From assembly GCA_950097015.1 (NCBI GenBank), contig CATNEN010000039.1, positions 16,152,501-16,216,500 on the forward strand: 64,000 bases of DNA. The letters run 5' to 3'. Made by a program: the position numbers and the translations under genes. Of the stretch, positions 22,835 to 34,972 are shown in pieces. The notes below the pieces were generated by a model that saw nothing but the letters and a program-made list of their open reading frames with translations, did not search any database and had not been told where the DNA came from. The DNA is from Macrostomum hystrix (lineage: Eukaryota > Platyhelminthes > Macrostomidae). Within the stretch, counting starts at the first letter, position 1; each line of letters opens with the position of its first letter.

Positions 22835-23240
22835 AATCTCATAGAGACTCGCATAAATCTCACAGAGACTCACAGAAATCTCATAAAGACTCTCGGAAAT
22901 CTCATAGAGACTAACGGAAATCTAATAGAGACTCTCGGAAATCTCATATAGACTCTCGGAAATCTCATAAAGACTCGCATAAATCTCATAGCGACCCCCG
23001 GAAATCTCAAAGAGACTCGCTGAAACCTCAAAGAGACTAACGGAAATCTCATAGAGACTCGCGGAAATCTCATAGCGACTCCCGGAAATCTCAAAGAGAC
23101 TCGCTGAAACCTCATAGAGACTAACGGAAATCTCATAGAGACTCGCGGAAATCTCATAGCGACTCCCGGAAATCTCATAGAGACTCGCGGAAATCTCATA
23201 GAAACTCTCGGAAATCTCATAGAAACTCTCGGAAGTCTCC
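22835..23240. repeat. 21-bp minisatellite, about 19 copies
   Basis: Unit built on ATCTCATAGAGACTCGCGG + AA, with many variants (CATAAAGACT, CAAAGAGACT, CTAACGGAA). It lies just downstream of the HADHA stop on the minus strand. Confidence 0.85.
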
Positions 23241-23422
23241 TAGAGACACTTAAAAAATCCATAGATGTTTATGAAAGTGAAACGCACATAATTCTGTAAC
23301 ACCTAAAGCCAATCCAGTTCCAATACATAATAAATTAGTAATAAAATGTTCATAAGTTCTCAGAGATGACCCGCACAGGCGTGGCCTATAGAGAAAAACA
23401 GCTGGACCAATTCTCTATTTTC

Positions 23423-26400
23423 TCACTTGTGAAACTTGAGCGTCGGGTCGCGGCAGTGCTGCGCCAACAAGTCGCACGGCTTGAATTGGTTGCCATAGAG
23501 ACCGGCGAATTCTTCCATTCGTTTAACAATTTCGCCGGCTCCGCGAATGTCCAAATAGCGAAACGGGCCGCCTAGGAATGGCGGAAAGCCAAGGCCGAAG
23601 ACGGCGCCAACGTCGCCTTCTAGCGGAGTGTGCAGCACGCCGTCCTGCAGGCACTGGACGGCTTCGTTGACGAAGCGCGAGAATAGGCGCCACTGGATGC
23701 GCTCGATTGTATTATCGGCTACTGGCTTGACTCTGTACTTCTTCATGATGGCCAGAGCTTCGTCGTTCTCGCTGCGCTCACCGCCGCTCTTCTTGTCGCC
23801 AGAATAGACGTAGCAGCCTTTGCCGGTCTTGCGTCCCAGAAATCCGGCTGCCACCATGTCCTTCAGGACGCCGACATCGGCGCCGCCGACGCGAGGACCC
23901 AGGGCCTGGTGTGGTACGCAGCAGGATTTACAGGTTGAGTTTGATTGATACTCGGGTTGAGTAGACAGTTCTACGGGTTGAGTAGACAGTTCTACGGGTT
24001 GAGTAGACAGTTCTACGGGTTGAGTAGACAGTTCTATGGGTTGAGTAGACAGTTCTATGGTTTGAGTAGACAGTTCTATGGGTTGAGTAGACAGTTCTAT
24101 GGGTTGAGTAGACAGTTCTATGGTTTGAGTAGACAGTTCTACGGGTTGAGTAGACAGTTCTACGGGTTGAGTAGACAGTTCTACGGGTTGAGTAGACAGT
24201 TCTACGGGTTGAGTAGACAGTTCTATGGGTTGAGTAGAAAGTTCTACGGGTTGAGTAGACATTTCTATGGGTTGAGTAGACAGTTCTATGGGTTGAGTAG
24301 ACAGTTCTATGGTTTGAGTAGACAGTTCTACGGGTTGAGTAGACAGTTCTACGGGTTGAGTAGACAGTTCTACGGGTTGAGTAGACAGTTCTACGGGTTG
24401 AGTAGACAGTTCTACAGGTTGAGTAGACAGTTCTACGGGTTGAGTAGACAGCTCAACGGGTTGAATTGCCAGTTCCGTTGTTCAAAACATGTCGCCTACT
24501 CCATCCATCCAAAAAGCCTCACCTTGCCCAAATCTTCGGCCACGTGTGCGGCTACGTCGATGCCAACCTCGTCAGCCAGGGTGGCAACACCCACTGGCCA
24601 GCCGAAGCTTTTGGTGGCCTTGTCCAGTTCGGCTGGTCGGACACCCTCCTGCAGCAGGCGAATAGCCTCGGCCAGCATCGGAGCCAGGATGCGGGTGGTG
24701 TAGAAACCCGGACCGTCGCCAACGTGAATAACCAGCTTGCCCTGGCGAAGGCCGAGGTCAACGGCAGTTCGCAGAGTCTCCTCGCTTGTCTGCTTGGTGC
24801 TGATGATCTCCAACAGTTGCATCTTGTCCACTGGCGAGAAGTAGTGCATGCCGATGACTTTGTCGGGTCGCTGACTGCCTTTGGCAATCTCGGCAATCGG
24901 CAGGGCGGATGTGTTGCTGGCAAAGACGCAGTGCGGCGGAATGACAGCTTCGACCTCCTTCAGTACACGATGCTTGACGCCGATGTCTTCAAAGACAGCT
25001 TCGACTACGATGTCGCATTTTTTCAGTTCGGAATAGTCTAGCGTGGCGGTGAGGTTAGAGTAAAGACGGTCGGCCTCAAAACTGGTGAGTCGCTTGCGCT
25101 TTACCTGACAAGGGAAGAAGTGGGATTAATGTATGGGATTAAAATGACACTTTAAAAGTACACGTGCACTTAAAGCTCTAGTAAAAATAAACAAGCACTC
25201 TAATTCTGGTGAAAGTACACATGTACTTCAATCCAAATAAAAGTACACATGCATTTTTATCCTAGTTAAAGTACACATGTGCTCAGATCGCAGTTAAAGT
25301 TCACATGCAATTAAAATCTTTTTATTCCTATCGATGCACTCGAATTATTTTTTAATTTTCAAGTACTAAAATATTTTCCTAAACTACTCATGCACTTGAT
25401 CCTGGTTGTACATGCACTATGTACTTTTAGGCTACAACAGTCATCAACTATTGCTTACCTGTCCCTTAAGTCCGCTCTGAATTTGCTCCTGACCGCGCGC
25501 CAAGCCGCCCACATTGGCGTCCTTCATCACCGTGGCCAGACCCTTGTCGATGGTGACCTGGGCGATTCCGGCGCCCATCAGGCCGGCGCCGAGGACGCCG
25601 ACGCACTGAGTTGGGCGCTGCGGCTTGCCCCAACGGTTCTTCTTAGTCTCAGTCTGGCCGAAGAATAGGCCAAATAGGGCCTTGGACTCGTTTGTGGCCG
25701 CCAGCTCGCCGAATGCCTGAAATATTCAAATTTTAAATAGGATTTCTAAAGCTCCGTTCTTCGGAAATTTAATAGGGAAATCCCAATTTTGAAATGCCAA
25801 CCCAAAAATTGAATTTCCGAATTGCCAACCTGAAATTCCATTGTTCAACCTAAATCCCAATTACATTTATCCCAATCGACATCAATCGCATCCAAAAAGG
25901 TATTTCATTTCCAGTAATGACAACACTAAAACCACAAATGATTAACTTCATTATTGTCCATATATTTACTAATAGGAAAATCCTATTATTAGTGAACACA
26001 GCTCCCATAGCTCACCTTGGACTCCAGATCGTAGCCAAAAGCCCGATCCTCCGGCTTCTCCTGGCAGGCCTTCAGCACGTCGATGATCTTCAGCGGGGCC
26101 GGATAGAGGCCGCCAGTCTGCTTCATAACCATGGCCCGGGCCTGCCGTTCGAAGATGAAGTTCCTGCCCCAGGCATAGTTTAGCATCAGCGCCGTGGCCC
26201 GTTCGGCCAGGGACGGCGATCGCGGAGTAGGCTTCACCTGGCCGCTGGCTAAGCCGGCGGCGGTTTCTATGGCAACCTGTTCCAACAGGCGCATTGTGTT
26301 AGCCTCTGGGGTGTCCAATCCCGGTCCCAGTGGCTCAACCAGCTGGTTCACCAGGCCGATGCGCTTGGCCTTCTTAGCCTGGACACTCTTGCCTTGCAGA

Positions 26401-27602
26401 ATCATCGCCAGGGCGTCAGTGACTGGCACTAGTCGAGGTAGGCGCTGTGTGCCTGCAGGAGTGAAGTTGCGTGAAATCGTGTTTTCGATACATATCGGAA
26501 CAAAAATAGTTTTTTCCGATTTTCGATACATATCGGCCTAAAAAAGTTGTCGATACATATCGGAAGAAAAAAGTTTTCCGATACATTTCGGCATAATTAA
26601 AGGCCGCAGTTTTTTTTACTGCATTAAGAAATGTAACAAGTATTAAGTTCAGGATGTCAATTTTGATAAATATGAGCGAAAACTAAAGGCCAAATACCTA
26701 TACATACTTTCCTTTCACTAACACTTCACTAACAGCTGAAAAATTCATCGATTTTAATTTTATATTGAATATAAAACTTCTACACACTTTAGTAACAGCC
26801 GAGAAAACTTGGTTTTTCGAAACATATCGGCAAAACTTTAAACAATGTTTTTCTTTATTAAGTTTGATCTTAGCTTCTTTCTCGGCAGTGTAAACTTCGG
26901 CCCTTAGTTTTAACTGAGAGATAGCTTCAACGCAAGCAAGCTTTATAGAACAGGCAAACGGATTTTTTGATACATATAGGCAAAACCTTAAATTTCAATA
27001 CATATCGGTCAAACGGCGACTAGTTTACCTCCGGCGCCAGGCAGCAGGCCAAGCATAACCTCCGGCACGCCGAGTACAGTCTTCTTATCGTTGACAGCGA
27101 TGCGATAGTGAGCAGCCAGAGCCACCTCTAGGCCGCCGCCTAGACACTGGCCCATTATGGCAGCCACCACCGGCTTCTTGCAGTCTTCGAGGGCTTGCAA
27201 GTCGGCCTGGCCAGACTTGGACAATTGCGTCACCTCGGCTGCAGATTTGCAAGCGGCCAGCATCTGGATGTCGGCGCCGGCGATGAAACAGCCCGGCTTG
27301 CCGGAGATCAGCACCAGAGCTTTCACATCGGCGTTGGATTCGGCAGATCTCAGCGCGGACATTAGCTCAGCCTGGGACTCGCGACTCAGCGTGTTGACCT
27401 TGGAGTCGGGCGAATCGAATTTTAAAATCGCCACCCCATTCTTAATGCTACTGCTGACGTGCTTATCCCGAGCGGAAATAGCCGTTGCCATAGCAACTAG
27501 ACGATTACTGTTGCCAAGCAGGTGACGCTGTTGAATAACTGCGGCGGCTGTAGATGGTCGCCGACTGCCACCGGCTGCGGCTAGTAGAGCTGCTCGAAGC
27601 AT
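23423..27602 (-). CDS. HADHA: Mitochondrial trifunctional enzyme alpha subunit, complete copy 2
   Basis: Five exons: 27602-27029, 26452-26016, 25716-25459, 25104-24523 and 23905-23423. All junctions are GT-AG and phases close exactly, giving 777 aa (human about 763). The protein is the long-chain enoyl-CoA hydratase plus 3-hydroxyacyl-CoA dehydrogenase of mitochondrial beta-oxidation and pairs with HADHB. Visible parts: presequence; hydratase motifs [19 protein letters not shown] and [18 protein letters not shown]; the linker [15 protein letters not shown] motif [26 protein letters not shown]; catalytic His in [32 protein letters not shown]-terminal [18 protein letters not shown]. Exons 1-3 and the first 19 bases of exon 4 lie in the duplicated block. 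Intron 4 holds a 21-bp minisatellite. Confidence 0.97.
23945..24470. repeat. 21-bp minisatellite in HADHA intron 4, about 25 copies
   Basis: Unit GGGTTGAGTAGACAGTTCTA + C/T. Since 21 is a multiple of three, both strands stay open through the array; these frames are intronic, not coding. Confidence 0.95.
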
Positions 27603-28233
27603 AGGAACTGGAAAATATGGAATATAATTGCGATTATCAAGAATATCAACTAAAGTTGGACAGCTTTTTAAATATATAGCTTTACTAATTTGCCTGTGCA
27701 ATAGATAGCATAGCTAGGCTTAGTAGAGAGAGAAAATTTCAAACTAAAGAGACTGTTTTCAATGTAAGATAAGAGATCAGAGCTCTTTCAATTGACAAAA
27801 ATCTACGTTAAAATTTCGAAGACTAAAACTGTCTTTAGCTAATGAATAATTTATTAATAGTTGATATTTGAGGTCCTGAGTTCGAATCGCAACCTATCTT
27901 TGATTCCTGCAATAAGCCTGATTTAGGTGTCACTTGTCTACCCTACAAGTAACTGTTAGGCTTGCATTACTAACTCACTAAACAGTTACATAACGAAAGA
28001 TGGGACAGTAACTAGTGGCTGTTTGTATTTTAGACAGATAAAATAAGTAGAGTCTAGCGGGAGCGAGTGTACATTATTTCTGCTTTGGCTTCGAAAAGGC
28101 TAAAGATCGGGTCAAAGTCCATAAAATTAAGATATTACGCTATCGCATGCTAGACTACAACCAACGCTCTTTGACCCATGAGACTCTGAGCCCTAACAAT
28201 CTCAGGAATAACAAAACTTGAGACCCTACTTAA
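27603..28233. other. 5' flank of HADHA copy 2; no gene seen
   Basis: Same sequence as 2516-3146, apart from a T to A change near 28050. No promoter element I would defend. Confidence 0.4.
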
Positions 28234-28629
28234 GGGGCGGATAGCTCAGTCAGTAAGGTGTCGGACTCTCGATCAGATGGTCCTGGGTTCGACTCCCGAC
28301 CTAGTCTAGAACTATTCGTGCAGCCTTTGGCAAGCTGCTTTGCCCTGATGTGCACACAGTCTACTCAGCTGCAAATGAGTACCGACATTTCGTCGGGTAA
28401 TAATAGGTAATAATAGTCGGGCAATAATAGTGAGGCAATTCAGTAAGGTTTGGATGCTGCCGATATGTTTGGAAAAAATAAATTCCATTGCTGACACGCG
28501 GCTGTCAACCGGTGTCCGGGAGAGCCGGGGATTACATTAGGTGTGCAGTCCCCACCTGCTAGTGTGCCTGACACACAACACCTGCACTGGCCCTTGGGTC
28601 TAGTGTCAGTTATTATTATTATTATATAT
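28234..28629 (+). mobile_element. tRNA-derived SINE (copy-2 location)
   Basis: Same element as at 3147-3540, longer by two bases at a CA dinucleotide (GCACACAGT against GCACAGT). Head with A and B boxes; tail rich in TTA. Confidence 0.7.
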
Positions 28630-29733
28630 AAGACCCTACTGCTTGGAAAGAAACGGGGTTCTAATGAATCGATGCTAAAAAGTAACGAGTTTTTTAAACA
28701 CTAACGATAAGGTAACGGAAATGGAACTAATAGTGAAATAAAAAACACATATAAAAACTTCAAAAGCAAAAAAAGTAACGGAATCTTAGAACACTAACGC
28801 TGAGAAATTAACTAAGGCTTTCCAGGGAATAAAAAAAAACAGAAAGTCTTTTGGAAAGCAGAATGGACCAACGCGTGAAGCGTTAAATGAATTTATTTGT
28901 CAACCTATTTGGAATTTATAAAAAAGTTAAAATCAAGAAGTTTAAAATGACGAGTAAAACAACAAAGAAAAACAGCGCGAATTCAATATGTAACGGTAGC
29001 ACTCGATTTTTGTTAATATTTGGCCTAGTTTTATTGATGAAAACGACAGGCAGATTGCAAAAGTTAATAGATACTTTGATTTGTTCATCAAAGCTACCGT
29101 CGTTCAAAACAGAAATCAATAAGCAAACAGATTGAGGTCTCGCATAGATAAAAATTCACTGTGTCATGTTCTGTTTTACTAGACACAAAAACACATGAAA
29201 TGAACGATTAACCTGCACTATATGGTTAAGAGATCGAAAGAATTTGAAACTAGAATATGATACTACTATCAAGTTCAATTAGTGACATGTGACAACAGTA
29301 AATATACATGCAAATGAGCTACAAATCAGTGCATATATTGCGTGAAATGATAAAAGTTTAAATATATATGTTTAACAAATAGTTTGATTGATTGATTAAT
29401 TGATTAGTTGATACATGGATAAAAATCATCAGTTGTGAAAAACTACAATCAATTAAAACAGACTAGTACTTTAACTTGTAAACAATAGGCAGAAATAATA
29501 TGCAGGGAAATATTGCGCACATTATACTACTAACATATCTGACGATCTATCAGTAGTAGGCAAGCTTTATTATTAAAAAAATTGGTGAATTTCTAACAAA
29601 ATCATCATGCCAAAGTACACCATATTAGATGAAAAACTAAGTTCGAAAATAGATATCTCATAAAAACAGAAGTTCGTCAGAGGTTCGAATCTGCTAGAAT
29701 ATTGTTAGAATAAAAATGATTATTAGCATGTAC
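28630..29733. other. Spacer between ACSS stop and HADHA
   Basis: The first 870 bases are the duplicated anonymous sequence. 29500-29733 is the 3' flank of acetyl-CoA synthetase, with TTTATT at 29566-29571 (minus-strand AATAAA, about 165 bp past the stop), a plausible poly(A) signal. Confidence 0.45.
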
Positions 29734-32700
29734 TCAAGCCGTTCTCATCGATACGAGGGTCTCAATAACTCCGGGATCAGCCAGGGTGCTAGTATCGCCA
29801 TAGTTGTCACCGCCGGCAGCAATCTCTCTTAGAATTCTACGCATAATCTTGCCCGAGCGAGTCTTTGGCAGCGCTGGGGCCTCTTGGATGGTGTCGGGTG
29901 CTGCGAATGCGCCAATGCGTTCGCGAACAATCACTAGCAGCTGGCGAATCAGGCTGGCATCAAAGACGGCGCCGTCCTTCAGTGTGACGAACGCGTAGGC
30001 GCTTTCGCCCTGAGGTAAATTGGTGTTTAGAAAACTAAAGCAATCAGCATATTGTAGAAAGATCCTCAGAGTGGGATCTGAAACTTCACAGATCTACTAA
30101 ATGGGATCTAGAAACTTCTTAGATCCTCCAAGTGAGATCTGAAACTTTCCATATCCTTAAAGTGGGATTTAAAACCTCCCAGATCCTGTAAGTGGGATCT
30201 GAAACGTCCCAGATCCTCACAGGGATCTGAAACTTCCCAAATCCTGAGAGTGGGATCTAAAACCTCTAGGTCCTCTAAATGGGATCTCTCAAGCCTCCCA
30301 GTTCCTATAAATGGGATCTAAACATCCAGGTCCTCTAAATTGGATACAAAACATCCAGGCCCTCTAACTGGGATACAAAACCTCTAGGTCCACTAAATGG
30401 GATCTAAAACCTCTAGGCCCTCTAAATGGGATCTAAAGCCTCAAAGTTGTTCTAAAATGGGATCTAAAATCCTCAAATTGAGATATGAAGAATCCAAGTT
30501 CTTCCACTGTCCTTCTAGAATTTCACACTAAACAATACCGACGCTAAACATAATCGAACCTTGACATCGTGATGCCGACCAACAACGGCCGCCTCGGCCA
30601 CCTTCGGATGCTCAACTAGGGCCGATTCAATTTGAGCTGTGCTCAACAGATGACCGCTAACATTGATCATGTCGTCGATGCGGCCAGTAACCCACAGGTA
30701 GCCGTCTTTGTCGCGTTGGGCGCCGTCGCCAGTGGTGTAGTAGCTTTTGAACTTGGAGAAGTACGTCTAAAAATACGTAAAAATGGAAGCTTATTTATAT
30801 CTACAGCTGGGTGAACTAAAGCAATGGAGAGTTTATTAATTTTAAGCCAGAGTTTCGAAACCCAGACCACTGACAGTTAAAACGGCCCTTTTAGGTACCG
30901 CAAATTAGGAAGGCATTAGAAATCAAATTTAATTATATACCATAGATTCGAATTCCAGACCTCAAACACTTTAAACGGCCCTTTTAAGTACCGCAAATCC
31001 TGCAGAAAGGCATCAGACGTTATATATTATATAGCAGAAAACGGCACGCACCTGTTCATAACGCGGATGATCGCCAAATACAGTGCGCATAATACCAGGC
31101 CAGGGGCCGGCAAACACCAGGTAGCCTTCTCCAGGCCCTTCAATGACATCGCCAGTGTCCGGATTCAGTAGCACCGGTTGGACGCCGAAAAATGGAAAAC
31201 AAGCCGAGCCAGGTTTGGTGGGTGTGGCGCCCGGCAGCGGAGTGATCACGTGACCGCCAGTCTCAGTCTGCCAGAAGGTGTCAACAACGGAGCATTGTGA
31301 CCGGCCAACCAATCGGTGGTACCAGAGCCAGGCCTCCGGGTTAATCGGCTCACCGACTGTGGCAATGATGCGCAGACTGGCCCGGCTGCTGCGTTCCACA
31401 AATGAGTCGCCGAATTTCATCAGAGTGCGGATTGCGGTTGGCGCGGTGTAGAATGTGGTCACCTGTTTGTGCGAGAGACTGAAAGATACTGTGAGTCAGT
31501 GAGTCAGAGATCAGTGAGTCAGAGAGTCAGAGATCAGTGAGTCAGTAACTCAGATGGACAGTGAGTCAGAGATCAGTTAGTCAGTGAGTCAGAGATCAGT
31601 GAGTCAGTAACTCAGATGGACAGTGAGTCAGAGATCAGTTAGTCAGTGAGTCAGAGATCAGTTAGTCAGTGAGTCAGAGATCAGTGAGTCAGTAACTCAG
31701 ATGGACAGTGAGTCAGAGATCAGTTAGTCAGTGAGTCAGAGATCAGTTAGTCAGTGAGTCAGAGATCAGTGAGTCAGTAACTCAGATGGACAGTGAGTCA
31801 GATGGACAGTGAGTCAGAGAACAGTGAGTCAGAGACCAGTGAGTCAGAGACCAGTGAGTCAGAGACCAGTGAGTCAGAGACCAGTGAGTCAGAGATCAGT
31901 GAGTCAGAGATCAGTGAGTCAGAGACCAGTGAGTCAGAGACCAGTGAGTCAGAGACCAGTGAGTCAGAGATCAGTGAGTCAGAGACCAGTGAGTCAGAGA
32001 TCAGTGAGTCAGAGACCAGTGAGTCAGAGATCAGTGAGTCAGAGACCAGTGAGTCAGAGATCAGTGAGTCAGAGACCAGTGAGTCAGAGATCAGTGAGTC
32101 AGAGATCAGTGAGTCAGAGACCAGTGAGTCAGAGACCAGTGAGTCAGAGATCAGTGAGTCAGAGACCAGTGAGTCAGAGAACAGTGAGTCAGAGACCAGT
32201 GAGTCAGAGACCAGTGAGTCAGAGACCAGTGAGTCAGAGACCAGTGAGTCAGAGATCAGTGAGTCAGAGATCAGTGAGTCAGAGATCAGTGAGTCAGAGA
32301 CCAGTGAGTCAGAGACCAGTGAGTCAGAGACCAGTGAGTCAGAGACCAGTGAGTCAGAGATCAGTGAGTCAGAGACCAGTGAGTCAGAGATCAGTGAGTC
32401 AGAGACCAGTGAGTCAGCGAGTGAGCAAGTTTCACCTTATAGCGGTCCACAATGTCCCAGCAGCGGCCAGCATCTGGCCAGGTGGGCAAGCCCTCGAACA
32501 TAACGGAGGTGGCACAGTTGGCCATCGGTCCGTAGACAACGTAGGAATGACCAGTGATCCAGCCAATGTCTGCTGTGCACCAGAAGATGTCCTCCTGTTT
32601 TCATTTTAAATTAAATACTTGCGAGTAATGTATATTTATCTTAAATATTTCTAAAAAAATACTTTGTGTTTAGACAAAGCAGTTCTAAAAGGAATCTAAA

Positions 32701-34820
32701 ATCCTCAAAATGAAATCTAAAATCCTCAAAATGGAATTTAAAACACTAATGAGGGATCTCAAAATTATCAAAAATGGAATCTTAAACACCTAAAATGGAA
32801 TAAAAAACCCATAATTAAATACAACAACGAGAAGACAAAAGTAAAATTAAAGCAAAAAATCCTCACTAACCAGGTGATAATCGAAGCTGTACTTAAAAGT
32901 GGTAGCCGAGTACACCATGTAGCCGGCAGTCGTGTGTAGCACACCCTTGGGCTTTCCTGTACTGCCGCTGGTGTACAACATGAACAGCGGGTCCTCGGCT
33001 TCCATCCACTCGGGCTCGCATTGGTCAGCGATGTCAGCATCGGACATTGCTTCGTGCCACCAGATGTCACGGCCGGGCAGCATCTCAACCGGGCAGTCGG
33101 GCGCCGGCCTAATGCCGGGCTTCGCTCGGTGGCACTCTTTATCGCCTTCGTCGCCGGAATCGAATCGCGGCCGCTTGACGTGACTGACAACTAGGCAGGT
33201 GACAACCGGGTTGTTCTCCTCGATGCAGATTGACATGGCCTTGTCTGCGATGCTTTTCAACGTGATCAGCTTTGTGCCACGCCAAGTGCCATCGCAGGTG
33301 ACTAGAGTGTGACACCTGGGTTTTTGAGATTTGGAGATTATGAGATAATAATCCTGAGTTCAAATGAATCCCAAAAATGAGAAATCGTATTTTAGAAGGG
33401 ATCGTCAATGATCAGAATACAGGATTCAATTATGGAAATTATGGGATCTATGGGATCCCAAGAAGGGATCTATGGGATCCCAAGAAGGGATCTATGGGAT
33501 CCCAAGAAGGGATCTATGGGATCCCAAGAAGGGATCTATGGGATCCCAAGAAGGGATCTATGGGATCCCAAGAAGGGATCTATGGGATCCCAAGAAGGGA
33601 TCTATGGGATCCCAAGAAGGGATCTATGGGATCCCAAGAAGGGATCTATGGGATCCCAAGAAGGGATCTATGGGATCCCAAGAAGGGATCTATGGGATCC
33701 CAAGAAGGGATCTATGGGATCCCAAGAAGGGATCTATGGGATCCCAAGAAGGGATCTATGGGATCCCAAGAAGGGATCTATGGGATCCCAAGAAGGGATC
33801 TATGGGATCCCAAGAAGGGATCTATGGGATCCCAAGAAGGGATCTATGGGATCCCAAGAAGGGATCTATGGGATCCCAAGAAGGGATCTATGGGATCCCA
33901 AGAAGGGATCTATGGGATCCCAAGAAGGGATCTAAAGTCCCGCCAATAACTTACTTAGCGTTGATAATCCTGTCAGCAAGCGAGCCGGCGGAGAAGCCGC
34001 CGAACACAATGGAATGAACGGCGCCAATGCGAGCGCAGGCCAGCATGGCAACCACCAGCTCCAGCACCATAGGCATGTAGATGGCGACTCGGTCGCCTTT
34101 GCGAACACCATTGGCTTTTAAAACGTTGGCGAAACGGCAAACCTGAGTTATTTAGAATATAACGATTCCATTTTTTTCTGTAAAATCCAGAACACAGTCT
34201 GGTGTCAAAAACCACCAATATAGGCATAATGTAGGTAATTTTACTGTTAAACATAATGGCCCTTCAAAGAACCGCTAAATGTTAGTATTACTAGATTGGC
34301 CAATACAATATTCCTATGTAGCTACTGATACTCACTAGCAGTAGTATCATAAACACATTAGCTTTTTATTATGATAAAACCTTTGAAAAAATGTACTTTT
34401 GCATACCTGTCGAAGCAGCTCGGCGTAGGTGACGCTGGTTCGATCCTCCGGATCGTTGCCCTCCCAGTAAAACGCGATCCGGTCGCCCCGACCAGCCAGT
34501 ACGTGCCTATCAAGCGCATTGTAGCTAATATTGGTATGCCAGCCCTTGAACCAGCGAACGTGAATGCCGCCTTTGGCTAAATCGAAATTGTAATCCAAAA
34601 TTGGCTGCTCCGGTTCCGTCTGACTTTGCCAATAAAAATCTACGGCAATTTTGCGCCAAAACGCATTGGGATCAGCTATCGATTGCCGATAAAGATCCCT
34701 GTAGGCTTCCATGCTGGACACGTGCGCTCGGGATTGAATAGAGGTCGGGGGTTCGAACACCTGCTGCAGCTGTTGCAGATCAAGGTGGTGTTGTTCCAAC
34801 ACTAAATCGCGTGTAGACAT
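29734..34820 (-). CDS. ACSS2: Acetyl-CoA synthetase (AMP-forming), complete
   Basis: Seven exons: 34820-34407, 34142-33955, 33315-32871, 32594-32436, 31462-31052, 30766-30560 and 30009-29734. All are GT-AG and the phases close to 699 aa, the usual family length. It makes acetyl-CoA from acetate, ATP and CoA through acetyl-AMP. Visible: the N-terminal [20 protein letters not shown] region; [20 protein letters not shown]; the ATP loop [89 protein letters not shown]; and the C-terminal [16 protein letters not shown] whose Lys is the acetylation-regulated residue. No clear mitochondrial presequence, so the cytosolic/nuclear ACSS2 type is likelier than ACSS1. Introns hold four separate repeat arrays. 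Confidence 0.95.
30055..30490. repeat. Degenerate roughly 30-36 bp repeat in ACSS intron 6
   Basis: About a dozen diverged units of the form TGGGATCTGAAACTTC + CAGATCCT, drifting to ATGGGATCTAAAACCTCTAGG. The first units survive in the stump at 5570-5615. Confidence 0.7.
30835..31020. repeat. Two roughly 90-bp related segments in ACSS intron 5
   Basis: Both share a TTCGAA-type core, then AACGGCCCTTTTAGGTACCG and GGCATYAGA; the second starts near 30940. A weaker relative (TAATGGCCCTTCAAAGAACC) is in intron 1 near 34255. The TTCGAATTCC core resembles a tRNA B box, so old SINE pieces are possible. Confidence 0.5.
31490..32420. repeat. 15-bp minisatellite in ACSS intron 4
   Basis: Unit GAGTCAGAGACCAGT (or GATCAGT) regular from about 31800; the left part mixes shorter steps (AGTCAGTG, AACTCAGATGGACAG). 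Each unit spells TGAGTCA across the join. The array is open in two frames ([14 protein letters not shown]), but it is spliced out. Confidence 0.95.
33433..33932. repeat. 22-bp minisatellite in ACSS intron 2, about 22 near-perfect copies
   Basis: Unit GATCTATGGGATCCCAAGAA + GG with almost no variants. Contains the palindrome GGGATCCC. The perfect units suggest recent expansion. Confidence 0.95.
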
Positions 34821-34972
34821 GCTTGATAATCGACTTGGGAGACTAAATGCTGGTGAATAGCTTCTTCTTTAAAAATATGGTTTTGCAACTTTGTAAAAAA
34901 TGCAAATCTGGAAAAAATTAAAATCGGGTTAATGCCAAGGTATAACATGTTAGATAATTAATAAACTAAATC

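Larger units (their letters stand above)
25086..29499. repeat. Segmental duplication, copy 2 of the 4.4-kb block
   Basis: Counterpart of 1-4412. The match ends at 29499 (shared AGGCAGAAATAAT). Beyond it, copy 2 continues into the intact 3' end of the acetyl-CoA synthetase gene while copy 1 enters gypsy sequence; the match resumes at 29906-30092. Confidence 0.95.

Noticed and set aside
23945-24703. Open frame of QFYGLSR repeats, and STQPVEL on the other strand
   Set aside because: 21-bp satellite in HADHA intron 4.
1-29499. Haplotype misassembly as the sole explanation of the HADHA duplication
   Set aside because: Not excluded, but the different right-hand flanks and the broken synthetase stump argue for a real event; left as a check.
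31793-32609. Long open frames of SESETSE and SQRPVSQ repeats
   Set aside because: They are the 15-bp satellite, whose length is a multiple of three, and they lie inside an ACSS intron bounded by good splice sites.
33377-34017. Three overlapping open frames of [22 protein letters not shown] type
   Set aside because: The 22-bp satellite reads through all three frames; it is an ACSS intron.
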